This document shows, piece by piece, positions 17,863 to 26,193 of a stretch of DNA of 49,264 bases; within the stretch, counting starts at the first letter, position 1; every line of letters begins with the position of its first letter. The notes beneath the pieces are model-generated. The model was not told the DNA's origin, searched no databases, and worked only from the letters and a program-made list of their open reading frames with translations. The DNA lies in NCBI GenBank assembly GCA_019634695.1, contig JAHCAW010000028.1, forward strand, positions 1-49,264, read 5' to 3'. Source of the DNA: Candidatus Sumerlaeia bacterium (lineage in GTDB: Bacteria > Sumerlaeota > Sumerlaeia > SLMS01 > JAHLLQ01). Both the position numbers and the translations under genes were made by a program.

Positions 17863-17940
17863 TGAGGGCGAAGTGTTGGCCGAGGGCCTAGCGCCCGGGA
17901 GGCAGGAGTCTCAAGGGCGAAGTTTTGGCGTAAGCGCCCG
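17863..17940. repeat. Imperfect direct repeat of the CYTH gene's 3' end
   Basis: The last codons and stop of the CYTH gene (17911-17940, AAGGGCGAAGTTTTGGCG... AAGCGCCCG on the plus strand) are echoed at 17863-17897 in the spacer before the helicase start. The copy holds an insertion of a few bases. It looks like a small tandem duplication. Confidence 0.6.
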
Positions 17941-18414
17941 CGTCCATCCCGTCGGCAATCCGTCGAACGCCAGCGCCTGATTCGAGTACCGGCCATCGCC
18001 CGAGATGTCGCGCCATTCCCAACCCTCGGGCGGGCAGGGCGTGGGCCCGGCCTCGTCCACTTCAATCTCCGCCAGCACGAGGCCCGCGTGCGCGCCTTCG
18101 AAGATGTCCAACTCGATCCCCCCGGGCAGCCACAAGCGGGTCTTCTCCACGCGCGCGGGACAGAGCGCCAGCATCGCTTCCGCGTCGGCCGGCGGTACGC
18201 GGTACTCGAACTCCGGCCGGGCCACCGGGCCACCGTCGGGGGCGGGCAGCGCCGCGCCCTTGACGCTCAGCCATGCCTCGTCACCGGCCAAGCGCACCCG
18301 CACGGCCGGCGTGCCGCGCGTCAGGTAGCCCTGCACCAGGTGCATCCGCCGTCCGGCGGGCAGGGTCTCCGGCAGCCGGGTGACCAAAAATCGCCATTCC
18401 ACTTCCAGTGCCAT
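17911..18414 (-). CDS. CYTH domain protein (triphosphatase/adenylate-cyclase-like)
   Basis: The 167-residue protein fits a single CYTH domain: N-terminal EVEWRFLV (the ExExK-like start, with Arg after Trp), then LVQGYLT, VRVRLAGDEAWLSVKG, EFEYRVP, TRLWLPGGIELDIFEG, LVLAEIEVDEA and a final WRDISGDGRYSNQALA. These are the conserved charged strands that line the tunnel and bind triphosphate and metal. Such proteins hydrolyse inorganic triphosphate or related compounds. ATG 18414 follows AAGGA at about nine bases and lies 14 bases after the upstream membrane protein stop, suggesting co-transcription. Confidence 0.88.
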   Translation of the reverse strand: MALEVEWRFLVTRLPETLPAGRRMHLVQGYLTRGTPAVRVRLAGDEAWLSVKGAALPAPDGGPVARPEFEYRVPPADAEAMLALCPARVEKTRLWLPGGIELDIFEGAHAGLVLAEIEVDEAGPTPCPPEGWEWRDISGDGRYSNQALAFDGLPTGWTRALTPKLRP

Positions 18415-18428
18415 GAGAAATATCCTTT

Positions 18429-20057
18429 TCAGCGGCGTCCGCGGGCGCGAGCTGCCTCGGCGGCTTCCTCGCGCTTGAGTTCGTTCAGTCGCGCCTGCAC
18501 CGGAATCGGGAGCGGTGCGCGTTCGCGCGCCAGTCGTTCGAGGAAGGCAATCGCGTCGGCGCGGCCGCCTCGTTCCAATTTCAGTCGCACCACCCACAGC
18601 GCCAGGCCGGGCGACCACGGCAGCCGCTCGTGTGCTTCGAGGGCTTCGCGCTCGGCCTGCGCGGGCGGGAGCGTCCGCGAGGCCCAGCGCACCCACTCGA
18701 TCCGGGCGTCCTCGTCGTGTGGACTCGCCGCGATCCAGTTCTCGAGCACGGGCTTCAACTTCGTGCGTGGGTCCGTGAATCGGGCCAACTCGGCGGACCT
18801 GTCGCGGATCAGCCATGCCTGGTCGCGATGCGGCACGGTCCAACCCGGCAGGGGAGAGGTGACGCCGAGATTGTCGCGTGGGGCCTGGCGCTCGTAGGCC
18901 CACTCCGCCAGCGGGAACGCGAGCGCCATGATGGCGACACAGGCGACCGCGCCCACCCAACCCGTCCATGCGAACGGCGGCAGGTCGTCGGGGTTAGCCG
19001 ACTCGTCGGGCACCTCCTCACGGCCGACGATGCCGGGCCACAGGAGGAACAGAATCGCCAAGGGAATGAAGGGCGTCTGTCGCATCGCCAGCGCGGCGAC
19101 CACCCACAAGCCCGCCGCGCCGAGGAGCACCAGCCGCGAAGGCTCCCAGGCGCGCCGCGACCAGGTCTCCGCCACCGCCAGCATACTCGCCAGTGCGAGA
19201 ACAAGGCACGCCACGCCACCGATCTCGACGAGCAACCGGACGACGCCCTGTGTTGCGAAGGGCCCGAGTGCCGGTGCGCGCTGCGCGTATTCCTGCATCA
19301 CGCGCTCGAACCCGCCACTCCCCCAACCTGTCAGCGCCGCCGCGCGAAAGGCCTCGAGGGCGCCCGTGCGATCGGCCAGCAGCAGGGGCTCCGGTATGGC
19401 CTGACGCTCCTGCGCCGTCAGCGTGCCCAACATCAGCACGATCCACGAAACGCCGCCGATCAGGACAGTGGAGTCTTCGTCCTGGCGCTCGAGTTGGCGC
19501 CGTGCCAGCGGTACGATGACGCACCACAGCGTCACGGCAATCCACCACGGAAGCTCCGTCGCGCGGAACGTGGGCGAGTCCAGATTGGCAATGCCGCGCA
19601 GCACGCCGGCGCCGAGCAGTGTCACCACAAGGAGATCAAGATCCTGCTGGCGGAAGCGCCAACCAACCACCAGCAGTCCTGCCATCAACGCCCATGCCGG
19701 CAGCGTCAGCAGCGCGGCTTCGTGCTCCGCCGCAAGTCCCAGTGCGCCGGCGCCCATCCACGCGAGGAACAGCACCACGAGGCCGAGCACGCCGACGCGG
19801 CGCATCGAGTTGGATTCGAACCGCCTGGGAGGACCCGCGACCAGCAACGCCACCAGCACCAGCCCCAACGGCAGAACACCGGGGCGTCGGATGTCCAATG
19901 GTTGGGACTCGAAAAACGCCAGTGCGCCGGCCACGCAGCCGGCTGCGACGGCCGTCTTCCAGAATCCGGCGCCGCGGCCCAGCAACCGCCACGAGCCCCG
20001 CGTGGCGGGCGCGACAGGCGACGAGGCGCGGAAGGACTCGGTCACGGCAAACTCCAC
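18429..20057 (-). CDS. Polytopic membrane protein, O-antigen ligase/polymerase-like with TPR-like tail
   Basis: The 542-residue protein has about ten hydrophobic helices (residues 35-400), then a soluble C-terminal region of about 130 residues that looks TPR-like (EALEAHERLPWSPGLALWVVRLKLERGG). The segment AALTGWGSGGFERVMQEYAQRAP, before a large loop, recalls the GxGxGxF..Y element in Wzy/WaaL O-antigen ligase-type proteins. Similarity elsewhere is faint, so the assignment to polysaccharide polymerisation or ligation is tentative. Start is GTG 20057, one base after the stop of the preceding gene, which suggests translational coupling; no Shine-Dalgarno sequence is visible. Confidence 0.6.
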   Translation of the reverse strand: MEFAVTESFRASSPVAPATRGSWRLLGRGAGFWKTAVAAGCVAGALAFFESQPLDIRRPGVLPLGLVLVALLVAGPPRRFESNSMRRVGVLGLVVLFLAWMGAGALGLAAEHEAALLTLPAWALMAGLLVVGWRFRQQDLDLLVVTLLGAGVLRGIANLDSPTFRATELPWWIAVTLWCVIVPLARRQLERQDEDSTVLIGGVSWIVLMLGTLTAQERQAIPEPLLLADRTGALEAFRAAALTGWGSGGFERVMQEYAQRAPALGPFATQGVVRLLVEIGGVACLVLALASMLAVAETWSRRAWEPSRLVLLGAAGLWVVAALAMRQTPFIPLAILFLLWPGIVGREEVPDESANPDDLPPFAWTGWVGAVACVAIMALAFPLAEWAYERQAPRDNLGVTSPLPGWTVPHRDQAWLIRDRSAELARFTDPRTKLKPVLENWIAASPHDEDARIEWVRWASRTLPPAQAEREALEAHERLPWSPGLALWVVRLKLERGGRADAIAFLERLARERAPLPIPVQARLNELKREEAAEAARARGRR

Positions 20058-20058
20058 G

Positions 20059-20916
20059 TCACGGGGCGCGATCGCGTTGGGCGAGGTACTCGGTCACTGC
20101 GGCGAGCGATTCGTCCAGCGCGGTCAACTGGCGCCGGAACCGCGTGCGGTCGCCTTCGCGGTGGAAGTCGTGCAGGTTCTCGGCGATCACCTCGAGCCGC
20201 ATCGCGGCGTTGCGGAAGCCGGGCCGCATGAGGTCGGGCATCTCGCCTTGTCGCCCGACGAGCGCGCGCGCCAACTCGGCCATCTCGCGGGCGACCGTGG
20301 GGGCCTCGACGTGCAGGCGGTTCATGCTCTCCTGTCGCAGCCATGCGCGCCGTCGTTCGAGTTCCACCGCAAGATCGCGCGCGTTCAGCAGTACCAGCCC
20401 CGTGCGGAAGGCCTCGTCGCCATGGCGCAGGGGCCCCCAGTCCGGCGGCAGTGCCATCGCGTGCGGACCCGCGCCGCCGCGGTTCGCAATGTCGGCCAGC
20501 AGCGCCAGTTCCTCCAGGCGCAGCAGCGATTCCTCGAGGAACCGCAATGTCGTCACGAGTTCCTGCTGCGAACCGTCCACCATGTCGCGCTCGAGGTTGG
20601 CGATCAGGCGATTCGTGCGGCCGAGGGCGGTGCGCATCGTGCCCCAGTCTTCGCGGGGCGTCATGATCTCGGCGATGCCGGCGAACAGTGTCAGATCCTC
20701 GCGCAGCGTCCCGATGGTTTCGTGCAGGCGGGGGACATCGTCGGTGCGCGTGACGGCCCGAAGCGTCGAGACCCGCGAGGCGAGTTGAAAGCGCACCGCC
20801 GTCCATGCCGTGCTCGTCGCCTCGTCGGCGACCAGCACCTGCGGGTCCTGCGCGGGCGACAGTGCCACCCAGCCCAGCCAGACGACCGTCAACGCCAGCA
20901 CGCGCACGGCACTCAC
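20059..20916 (-). CDS. Exported helical protein of unknown function
   Basis: The 285-residue protein begins with a cleavable signal peptide (VRVLALTVVWLGWVALSPAQ). The rest is almost entirely predicted amphipathic helix, with heptad-like Leu/Arg/Glu patterns (TTLRFLEESLLRLEELALL, NARDLAVELERRRAWL). It contains no Cys in the mature part and no catalytic motif I recognise. It starts at GTG 20916, overlapping the upstream lipoprotein stop by four bases (GTGA) with a strong GGAGGAG site, so the two are surely co-translated. A periplasmic scaffold or partner of the lipoprotein is a reasonable guess, no more. Confidence 0.7.
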   Translation of the reverse strand: MSAVRVLALTVVWLGWVALSPAQDPQVLVADEATSTAWTAVRFQLASRVSTLRAVTRTDDVPRLHETIGTLREDLTLFAGIAEIMTPREDWGTMRTALGRTNRLIANLERDMVDGSQQELVTTLRFLEESLLRLEELALLADIANRGGAGPHAMALPPDWGPLRHGDEAFRTGLVLLNARDLAVELERRRAWLRQESMNRLHVEAPTVAREMAELARALVGRQGEMPDLMRPGFRNAAMRLEVIAENLHDFHREGDRTRFRRQLTALDESLAAVTEYLAQRDRAP

Positions 20917-23144
20917 TGGGGCTCCTCCATCGCCTGCCGCAGCAGCGCGATCAGGTCGCGCGTGGCCTCGATTACCTCCACTCCCAACTCGAGCCGGTCC
21001 ACAAGTTCGGCCCTGTCGAGCAGCAGGTCCGCCTCATCCAGTCGCCCGAGCGTCGCATAGCCGCTGGCCACTTCGAGCAACACGTCGAGATTGTCGGGCG
21101 CCAGTCGCTCGGCCATCTCGTACAGGGCCATCGCCTCGGGATAGGCCTCCGTGCGCAGCAGCGCATCCGCGGCCCTTGTCAGCACATGGGCCTGCTCCGG
21201 ATGCAGAGTCGCGCGGTTCAGCGTGGCGGCCAACTCCAAGTCGGGATCGACTCCACGGACGGCCCATGTTTCCACCAGCCGGTTCATCACACCATTGTCG
21301 GCGTGCTGCGTGACGATGCGCTGCATCAGCGCGGGCGTTGGATCCGCGTCCTCGGCGATGCCGCACTTCTTCGCCTCGTGCACGACGAGCGCGGGCAGAG
21401 TGTCCTGCCCGAAGTTCTCCACCAGCACGACCGGCATCCAGGTGCTTTCCAGCAGCGCCTGCGCGCGCTCGTGCAGCGGAACGCGTCCGGCCAGGCGTTC
21501 GCGCGCCACATGGAAGGGCGCGTGCAGCGTGCGGCCAAACTCCATCTCGTGCGTCACGTCGCGCGTCAGCGAGAAGCTCAGGTAGGGCATCGCCGAGTCG
21601 AGCATCCACTCCGCATGTCCCGCCCGCACCAGTGCATTGCCGTATACTGCCGCCACGGCGAGCGTCGTCGAAGCCTCCTCCGGCACGAGGCCGTCCATTT
21701 CGGTCAGGAAGCCGTCGAGGACAGCCAAATCGGTGATATCCCCGACAAGCTTGACCTGCGCGCGGCGCTCCAGCGTTCGGCGCAGGGCCGACTCCATTCC
21801 ATCCACGAGTGTCACGGTAGGCTGGTGGCGCGTGCGTTGCTCGGCGTATGTCTCGCCGCTGAGGTCGATGCGAGGCGCTGCCGGATCGGCGAGGCGCCGC
21901 TCCAGTTCCGCCATGGCGGCGCGCAGGTCTTCGGTGACTTGCAGGGCGACGCGCTCGAGACGTCGCTGCGCACGATACGGTTCGCTCAGGTCGGCGGCGA
22001 GCAGGTCGTTGAGTTCGGCGCGCAGCACGACGGCGCGTCCGTTGCGGACGACGGTCATCACCGTCCAAGCGCCGCCGGGCGAGCAGGCAATCGCCATCGT
22101 CGGCTCGGCCGTCAGGGGGCGCCCCTCGGGATCGCCGCCCAAGGTGGTCGTCCATCCGCGCGCCGATGGGCCCAGTTGCACGCCCTCGTCGCCGACGACT
22201 CGCCGGTTGGCGCGCACGAAGACCAGCCGGCCGCTCCGTTCGCCCGAGGGGCTCAGGTCCACGCCCTCGCCCGGCCGAGTGAGCTGCACGCGCCATCCGA
22301 GGTCCTGGTCTTCCAGGAAGGCTTTCGGGCTGACGCACTCGAGATCGTGGTCGAACTGCCACAACGGAGCAGGGTCGGGGAACAGCTTGTGCGGCTCGAT
22401 CACATGCCCCCACACCATCTCCAGTTGGGGAATCGTGCCCAGCGCCGAAGCAAACGCCGGCGAGCCTTTCACTTCGCGGCGCGATCCGCCATCGCGCGGC
22501 ACTTCCCACACGCCCCACACGATGCGGATGTCGGCGTCGGCGTCGAAGGAGACCGTATCGCGCATCAACCAGAAGCCGTCGCCGCGCGGGGCGAATGCCA
22601 GGAAGCCCTGCAAGTCTGCACGCCCGTCGCCATTCCAGACGACTTCCGCCTCGGGCCACGAGAGCAGCACCTTGTGTTCCGGCCCCGAGAGCAGCAACTC
22701 CGTGCCCTCCCCGTTCCACTGCGCGGTCTGCGCCGGCCAATCCGCCAGCGGTCGTGGTGCCGCCGCATCGCGTGCATGCGCCACGACGCCATTGCCATCG
22801 GCCGTGACGACCGCACCCTGCTCGTCCACCAGCAGTGCCACCGGCGCCTCGTGCAGCGGCCCCTCCCAGACAATCTCGCCCTCCGTGAGGCGGACTGTCG
22901 ATGGATCGGGTGTGTAGCGACCGCGTGGCAGCGTCACCTCGCGGGGCCGCGGCGCCAACCGGTCGACTTCCGTGCCGTCGGGCAGCGTGAGGCGCGCGGG
23001 CTGCGTGCGGGCACGCGTCTGCTCGAGGATCGCCGCGACGCGCGGGGCATGATCGGGCAGGTCGGCGGGCACTTCCGCGGGACGCCCTGTGCGGGCGGTT
23101 TCGCGGTCGCGACAACCCACCACCGCCAGAACAACGAGACCCAT
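20913..23144 (-). CDS. Large lipoprotein with beta-propeller-like N-terminus and TPR-like C-terminus
   Basis: The mature protein would start at the Cys of LVVLAVVGC, a good lipobox, placing it on a membrane in the periplasm. Residues about 60-380 are beta-rich with repeated GDGRADL/SPGGAWTVM-like segments, as in WD40/PQQ-type propellers. Residues about 390-740 are helical and include a TPR-like pair (EAYPEAMALYEMAERLAPDNLDVL, ASGYATLGRLDEADLLLDRA). The annotated start ATG 23144 leaves almost no n-region. Upstream codons in the same frame give a textbook basic signal start (RSNRILLL) behind a perfect AAAGGAG, but the codon there is ATC. It lies in a tight operon behind a MoxR-like ATPase. Function is unknown. 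Confidence 0.72.
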   Translation of the reverse strand: MGLVVLAVVGCRDRETARTGRPAEVPADLPDHAPRVAAILEQTRARTQPARLTLPDGTEVDRLAPRPREVTLPRGRYTPDPSTVRLTEGEIVWEGPLHEAPVALLVDEQGAVVTADGNGVVAHARDAAAPRPLADWPAQTAQWNGEGTELLLSGPEHKVLLSWPEAEVVWNGDGRADLQGFLAFAPRGDGFWLMRDTVSFDADADIRIVWGVWEVPRDGGSRREVKGSPAFASALGTIPQLEMVWGHVIEPHKLFPDPAPLWQFDHDLECVSPKAFLEDQDLGWRVQLTRPGEGVDLSPSGERSGRLVFVRANRRVVGDEGVQLGPSARGWTTTLGGDPEGRPLTAEPTMAIACSPGGAWTVMTVVRNGRAVVLRAELNDLLAADLSEPYRAQRRLERVALQVTEDLRAAMAELERRLADPAAPRIDLSGETYAEQRTRHQPTVTLVDGMESALRRTLERRAQVKLVGDITDLAVLDGFLTEMDGLVPEEASTTLAVAAVYGNALVRAGHAEWMLDSAMPYLSFSLTRDVTHEMEFGRTLHAPFHVARERLAGRVPLHERAQALLESTWMPVVLVENFGQDTLPALVVHEAKKCGIAEDADPTPALMQRIVTQHADNGVMNRLVETWAVRGVDPDLELAATLNRATLHPEQAHVLTRAADALLRTEAYPEAMALYEMAERLAPDNLDVLLEVASGYATLGRLDEADLLLDRAELVDRLELGVEVIEATRDLIALLRQAMEEPQ

Positions 23145-23184
23145 CAGCAGGAGGATGCGATTGCTTCGGATGATCGATCTCCTT

Positions 23185-23604
23185 TCACTCAGGCGCCACG
23201 ACGAGGACGGATGCGCGCTCGACGGCCGATTCGTCCTGCTGCCCGTCGGGCGAACTGCGCAGGCGAATGTGCTTAAGCAACACGCGGACCGGGCATGCCT
23301 GCCGCTGGATGCGGATGCGGTGCCGCGTCCGCACGCGGCGCTCGTCCGCTTCGGTGCGATCTTCTTCCACGTCGGTGCGATACGTCAACCCGGGGCAGAG
23401 GTCGGCGAAGTGCGTCGTCAGCGATTCGGGCACGTGCAGGGCGCCCTCGCTGTCCAGCACGCCCACCAACACGTCGCCTTCGCAGCGGCGTGCGTCGTCC
23501 GTCTCGACGTCCTCGAGCACGAAGGCCAACTCGATCTCGCGGTGGGCCAGCGACTCGACGTGTCGCTGCGGATAGCGTCCCTCGGGCGGCGCGGTCCTCG
23601 TCAT
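23185..23604 (-). CDS. Small protein of unknown function coupled to a MoxR-like ATPase
   Basis: This 139-residue acidic/basic mixed protein has no signal peptide or membrane segment. It shows alternating strands (REIELAFVLEDVETDD, GDVLVGVLDSEGALHV, CPVRVLLKHIRLR) suggesting a compact beta or alpha/beta domain. Its ATG (23604) overlaps the ATPase stop in TGATG, a strong sign of translational coupling, and its stop lies within the ribosome site of the next lipoprotein gene. I do not recognise a family. A partner or substrate adaptor of the ATPase is the natural inference. Confidence 0.65.
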   Translation of the reverse strand: MTRTAPPEGRYPQRHVESLAHREIELAFVLEDVETDDARRCEGDVLVGVLDSEGALHVPESLTTHFADLCPGLTYRTDVEEDRTEADERRVRTRHRIRIQRQACPVRVLLKHIRLRSSPDGQQDESAVERASVLVVAPE

Positions 23605-24545
23605 CAGAAGGGCTTGTCGTCGAACAGGTCGTCGTCCTCGTCGTCGGGTCCGGGCTCGAACGGCCCTTCCATGAACTCGCGCAACGTCCCGAAGGCGCCC
23701 TGCATCCGGTCGGCCGGCAGGCCGGAATCCAGGAAGGCGACCCCTTCGCGGCCGAGCACGGCCTCGATGCTCTCGGCCAGGAAGGTCTCCGGCGGTGCCT
23801 CGCGGCGCTTGCCGATCTTCGTCGCATAGCGCAGAATGTTCACGCCGTCGCGGCTGCTGAAGCCCAGGTTCACCGCATGGGCCTTCTGCAGGAAGTCCGC
23901 GACGTATTCGACGACCTTCTCCTCGGCGAACGGCACGTTGAAGCGCAGGATTTCGATCTCCTCGGAACGGGCCGGGAAGGTCACTTCAATCTGCGGTTGG
24001 AGGCGCGAGTGGATGTACTCGGGAATCTCGTAGGTCGACGCGTCGTCGTTCATCGTCACGCAGACGCGGAAGTCCTTGTGCGCGACGATCTTGATGCCCG
24101 CCACGATGGACTCCACCGTACGCCGCATGTCGAGCAGCGGCGCCAGCGAGGCCCAGGACTTCTCGCTCATCCGGTTGCCTTCGTCCAGGATGCAGATGCC
24201 GCCGCGGATCATGGCCGTCACCAGCGGCGAGGCATGGTAGGCAATCGCGCCCGCCCCCGCGATGACCGGCGTCACCAGCAGGTCCTCCGGTCGCGTGTCC
24301 ATCGTGCATTGCAGGATGTAGACTTCCTGCCCCAGCGAGCGCGCCACGCTGTACGCCAGCGTCGTCTTGCCAACGCCCGGCCGGCCGATCAGTCGCGGGT
24401 TCAGCGGAACGTCCGTCGGAGCCACCACCATCCAGGCGGCAATCAGTTGTTCGCGCACCCGTTCGTTGCCGATCCAGCGCGTGGGAATCTCGTCCGGATG
24501 CGCCAGATGCAGCGGGACTCCTTCGATCTCGACGATTGTGGACAT
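23604..24545 (-). CDS. MoxR-like AAA+ ATPase
   Basis: The 313-residue AAA+ protein has Walker A GRPGVGKT (residues 54-61), Walker B ICILDEGNRM (about 117-126), a sensor-1 segment VCVTMNDDAS, and the helix 2/pre-sensor region SEKSWASLAPLLDMRRTVES typical of the MoxR/RavA/AAA_5 clade. It ends in an acidic tail (GPDDEDDDLFDD). MoxR proteins act as chaperone-like remodelling ATPases, usually with a von Willebrand A partner. No such partner is nearby; instead a 139-residue protein and a lipoprotein follow. ATG 24545 is chosen at the start of the conserved region; the frame extends 30 codons upstream through low-complexity sequence. Confidence 0.88.
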   Translation of the reverse strand: MSTIVEIEGVPLHLAHPDEIPTRWIGNERVREQLIAAWMVVAPTDVPLNPRLIGRPGVGKTTLAYSVARSLGQEVYILQCTMDTRPEDLLVTPVIAGAGAIAYHASPLVTAMIRGGICILDEGNRMSEKSWASLAPLLDMRRTVESIVAGIKIVAHKDFRVCVTMNDDASTYEIPEYIHSRLQPQIEVTFPARSEEIEILRFNVPFAEEKVVEYVADFLQKAHAVNLGFSSRDGVNILRYATKIGKRREAPPETFLAESIEAVLGREGVAFLDSGLPADRMQGAFGTLREFMEGPFEPGPDDEDDDLFDDKPF

Positions 24546-24717
24546 GCCGATGGGGAAGCCTTCGAGGGCTGGGGCCAAGCCGCTGGCCCGACTGTGCACC
24601 CGATTTACCGGGGCGCGGGCCGGGGCGGTCAACACGGGAAGCGACCCGCGCCGAATCCTTGGCGTGCTTCTTGTAGCGATACCAGCAGTCCCATTTCGAC
24701 TTCAGGAGTCAAAGCAA

Positions 24718-25470
24718 ATGAAATCAAAGATCTACGCTGTCCTTGGCGTTGGCGCTCTTGGCACGGCGCTCGTCCTGATCGCGCCCACCGTGGCACAGCA
24801 GCCTCCCTCGGCCGCCGCCACGCAGACTGTTGCGGAACCAACCGCCCCGAAGTACAACGTCGACGTCGTCCACTCCCACATCGTCTTCAGTATCCTGCAC
24901 ATGGGGGTCGGTACGAACTGGGGGCGCTTCAACGAGTTCTCCGGCACGATCCACTTCGACCCCGAGAATCTGGCCGGCAGCCGGATTCACGTCGCCGTCA
25001 ACACGGCCAGCGTGGACACCCGCAACGAAGGGCGCGACCGGCATGTGCGCACGGCCGACTTCTTCAACGTCGAGCAGTTCGCCACCGCCGAGTTCGTCAG
25101 CGACAAGATCACGCACGTCCAGGACAGCATGTATCAGGTCTCCGGCACGCTGACCTTCATGGGCGTTTCCAAGCCGCTCACGGCGCCGTTCCGGTACAAT
25201 GGCAAGGCCGAAGGCCGTCGCGGCGCCCTGATCGGAGGAGATGCCGAGTTCGTCTTCAAGCCGGGCGAGCATGGCATGCCGCAATCGCAGGGGCTTGGCA
25301 GCGAGGTGCGCGTGTTCGTCAGCCTAGAGGCGGGCGAAGCGCGTGAGGGCGACGGCCAAGGCATGCAGGGCCAGCGTCGGCCCGGCGGTGGTCCCGGTGC
25401 AGGCCAACCCGGCGGGCAGGGACGCGAAGGCGGGCAGGGCCGCGGCGCTCGTCCCAACGCCAGCAACTGA
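24718..25470 (+). CDS. YceI family lipocalin-like periplasmic protein
   Basis: The 250-residue exported protein has a signal peptide (about 1-27, ending PTVAQQ), then a YceI beta-barrel: YNVDVVHSHIVFSILHMGV, GRFNEFSGTIHFDPENLAGS, VDTRNEGRDRHVRTADFFNVEQF, ITHVQDSMYQVSGTLTFMGVSKPLT. The family binds isoprenoid-type lipids such as polyprenyl compounds, and is induced by pH or light in some bacteria. The last 40 residues are a low-complexity Gly/Gln/Arg tail absent from most homologues. ATG 24718 follows AGGAG. It diverges from the MoxR gene and is followed by a terminator hairpin. Confidence 0.92.
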   Translation: MKSKIYAVLGVGALGTALVLIAPTVAQQPPSAAATQTVAEPTAPKYNVDVVHSHIVFSILHMGVGTNWGRFNEFSGTIHFDPENLAGSRIHVAVNTASVDTRNEGRDRHVRTADFFNVEQFATAEFVSDKITHVQDSMYQVSGTLTFMGVSKPLTAPFRYNGKAEGRRGALIGGDAEFVFKPGEHGMPQSQGLGSEVRVFVSLEAGEAREGDGQGMQGQRRPGGGPGAGQPGGQGREGGQGRGARPNASN

Positions 25471-25498
25471 CCAGTCGCTCCGCAATCGAATCGATGCC

Positions 25499-25540
25499 GG
25501 CGCGGGCTCCCCACACGGGATGCCCGCGCCGTTCTTGTTT
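25499..25540 (+). terminator. Intrinsic terminator after YceI gene
   Basis: A GGCGCGGGC/GCCCGCGCC stem (25499-25507 with 25522-25530), extended inward by TCCC/GGGA, is followed by GTTCTTGTTT. It lies between two convergent genes and serves at least the plus strand. Confidence 0.75.
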
Positions 25541-26166
25541 CAGGGCAGGCGCTCCACTTCCGTCACGTAGAAGACCTCGCATGCTCCATTGCCGACATCG
25601 TCGCGCGTGCGCGAGGACTTCCATGTCCAGCCGCCCGGTCCCTCGATGCGCACAAGGTAGCCGTACAGGCGCACCGAGTCGCCGCGGCGCAGACGCAGCA
25701 CTTGCCGACGCAGCGACCCGTCCCCCGGCGCCGGAATGATGTGCGTGTTCGAGGCGTTGCGGTCGATCTCGCGCGGCGCGATCGGCGGCTCGTCCGAGTA
25801 GCGGTAGTTTCCCCAGCGGTCCGACTGGCTGAAGCGCACCGCTTCGATGACCTCGGGGCTCGTGACCGGTCCCCATCCCAGCAGCAAGTCCACGGGTGCC
25901 AAGGCGGCCTCGGTGTCGAAGCGATAGCGCCGTCGCGACAGCACCAGTGCCTCCACCTCATAGCGGTCGGTCGCAAGGATCGTGTGGCCCTCGGGTGCGT
26001 ACAGCTCTTCCGGTTCCGAAAGGGCGATCTGGCGCGGCGGGGGAAACGGTCCGGCCGGCCGCAGTGGCGGCTCGCGCAACATCGCCGACAGCAGCATCAG
26101 GCCCAGCAGCAGCCCGACTCCGATGCCGCCCCGCACCAGCAAGTCGCGATCGATGCCATGGAACAT
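25540..26166 (-). CDS. Conserved membrane-anchored protein of unknown function
   Basis: This 208-residue protein has one N-terminal transmembrane helix (about 13-29, GGIGVGLLLGLMLLSAML) and an outside domain. Segments such as PVDLLLGWGPVTSPEV, FSQSDRWGNYRYSD, ASNTHIIPA and LYGYLVRIEGPGGWTWKSSRTRDD...GACEVFYV recall, from memory, a family of uncharacterised bacterial proteins with the same order of motifs. No catalytic function is known to me. It is the last gene of an ABC-transporter operon, 27 bases after the permease, so it may help the exporter or its substrate. Confidence 0.65.
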   Translation of the reverse strand: MFHGIDRDLLVRGGIGVGLLLGLMLLSAMLREPPLRPAGPFPPPRQIALSEPEELYAPEGHTILATDRYEVEALVLSRRRYRFDTEAALAPVDLLLGWGPVTSPEVIEAVRFSQSDRWGNYRYSDEPPIAPREIDRNASNTHIIPAPGDGSLRRQVLRLRRGDSVRLYGYLVRIEGPGGWTWKSSRTRDDVGNGACEVFYVTEVERLP

Positions 26167-26193
26167 GTGACGTGCCCTGCCGCGACCGGAAGA

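Noticed and set aside
15659..17980. A 773-codon plus-strand frame opposite the helicase
   Set aside because: It is a shadow of the MrfA-type helicase with His/Arg/Val-rich composition and no motifs.
20805..23276. An 823-codon plus-strand frame opposite the lipoprotein
   Set aside because: It is antisense to a translationally coupled operon and rich in Arg, Gln and His with no domain.
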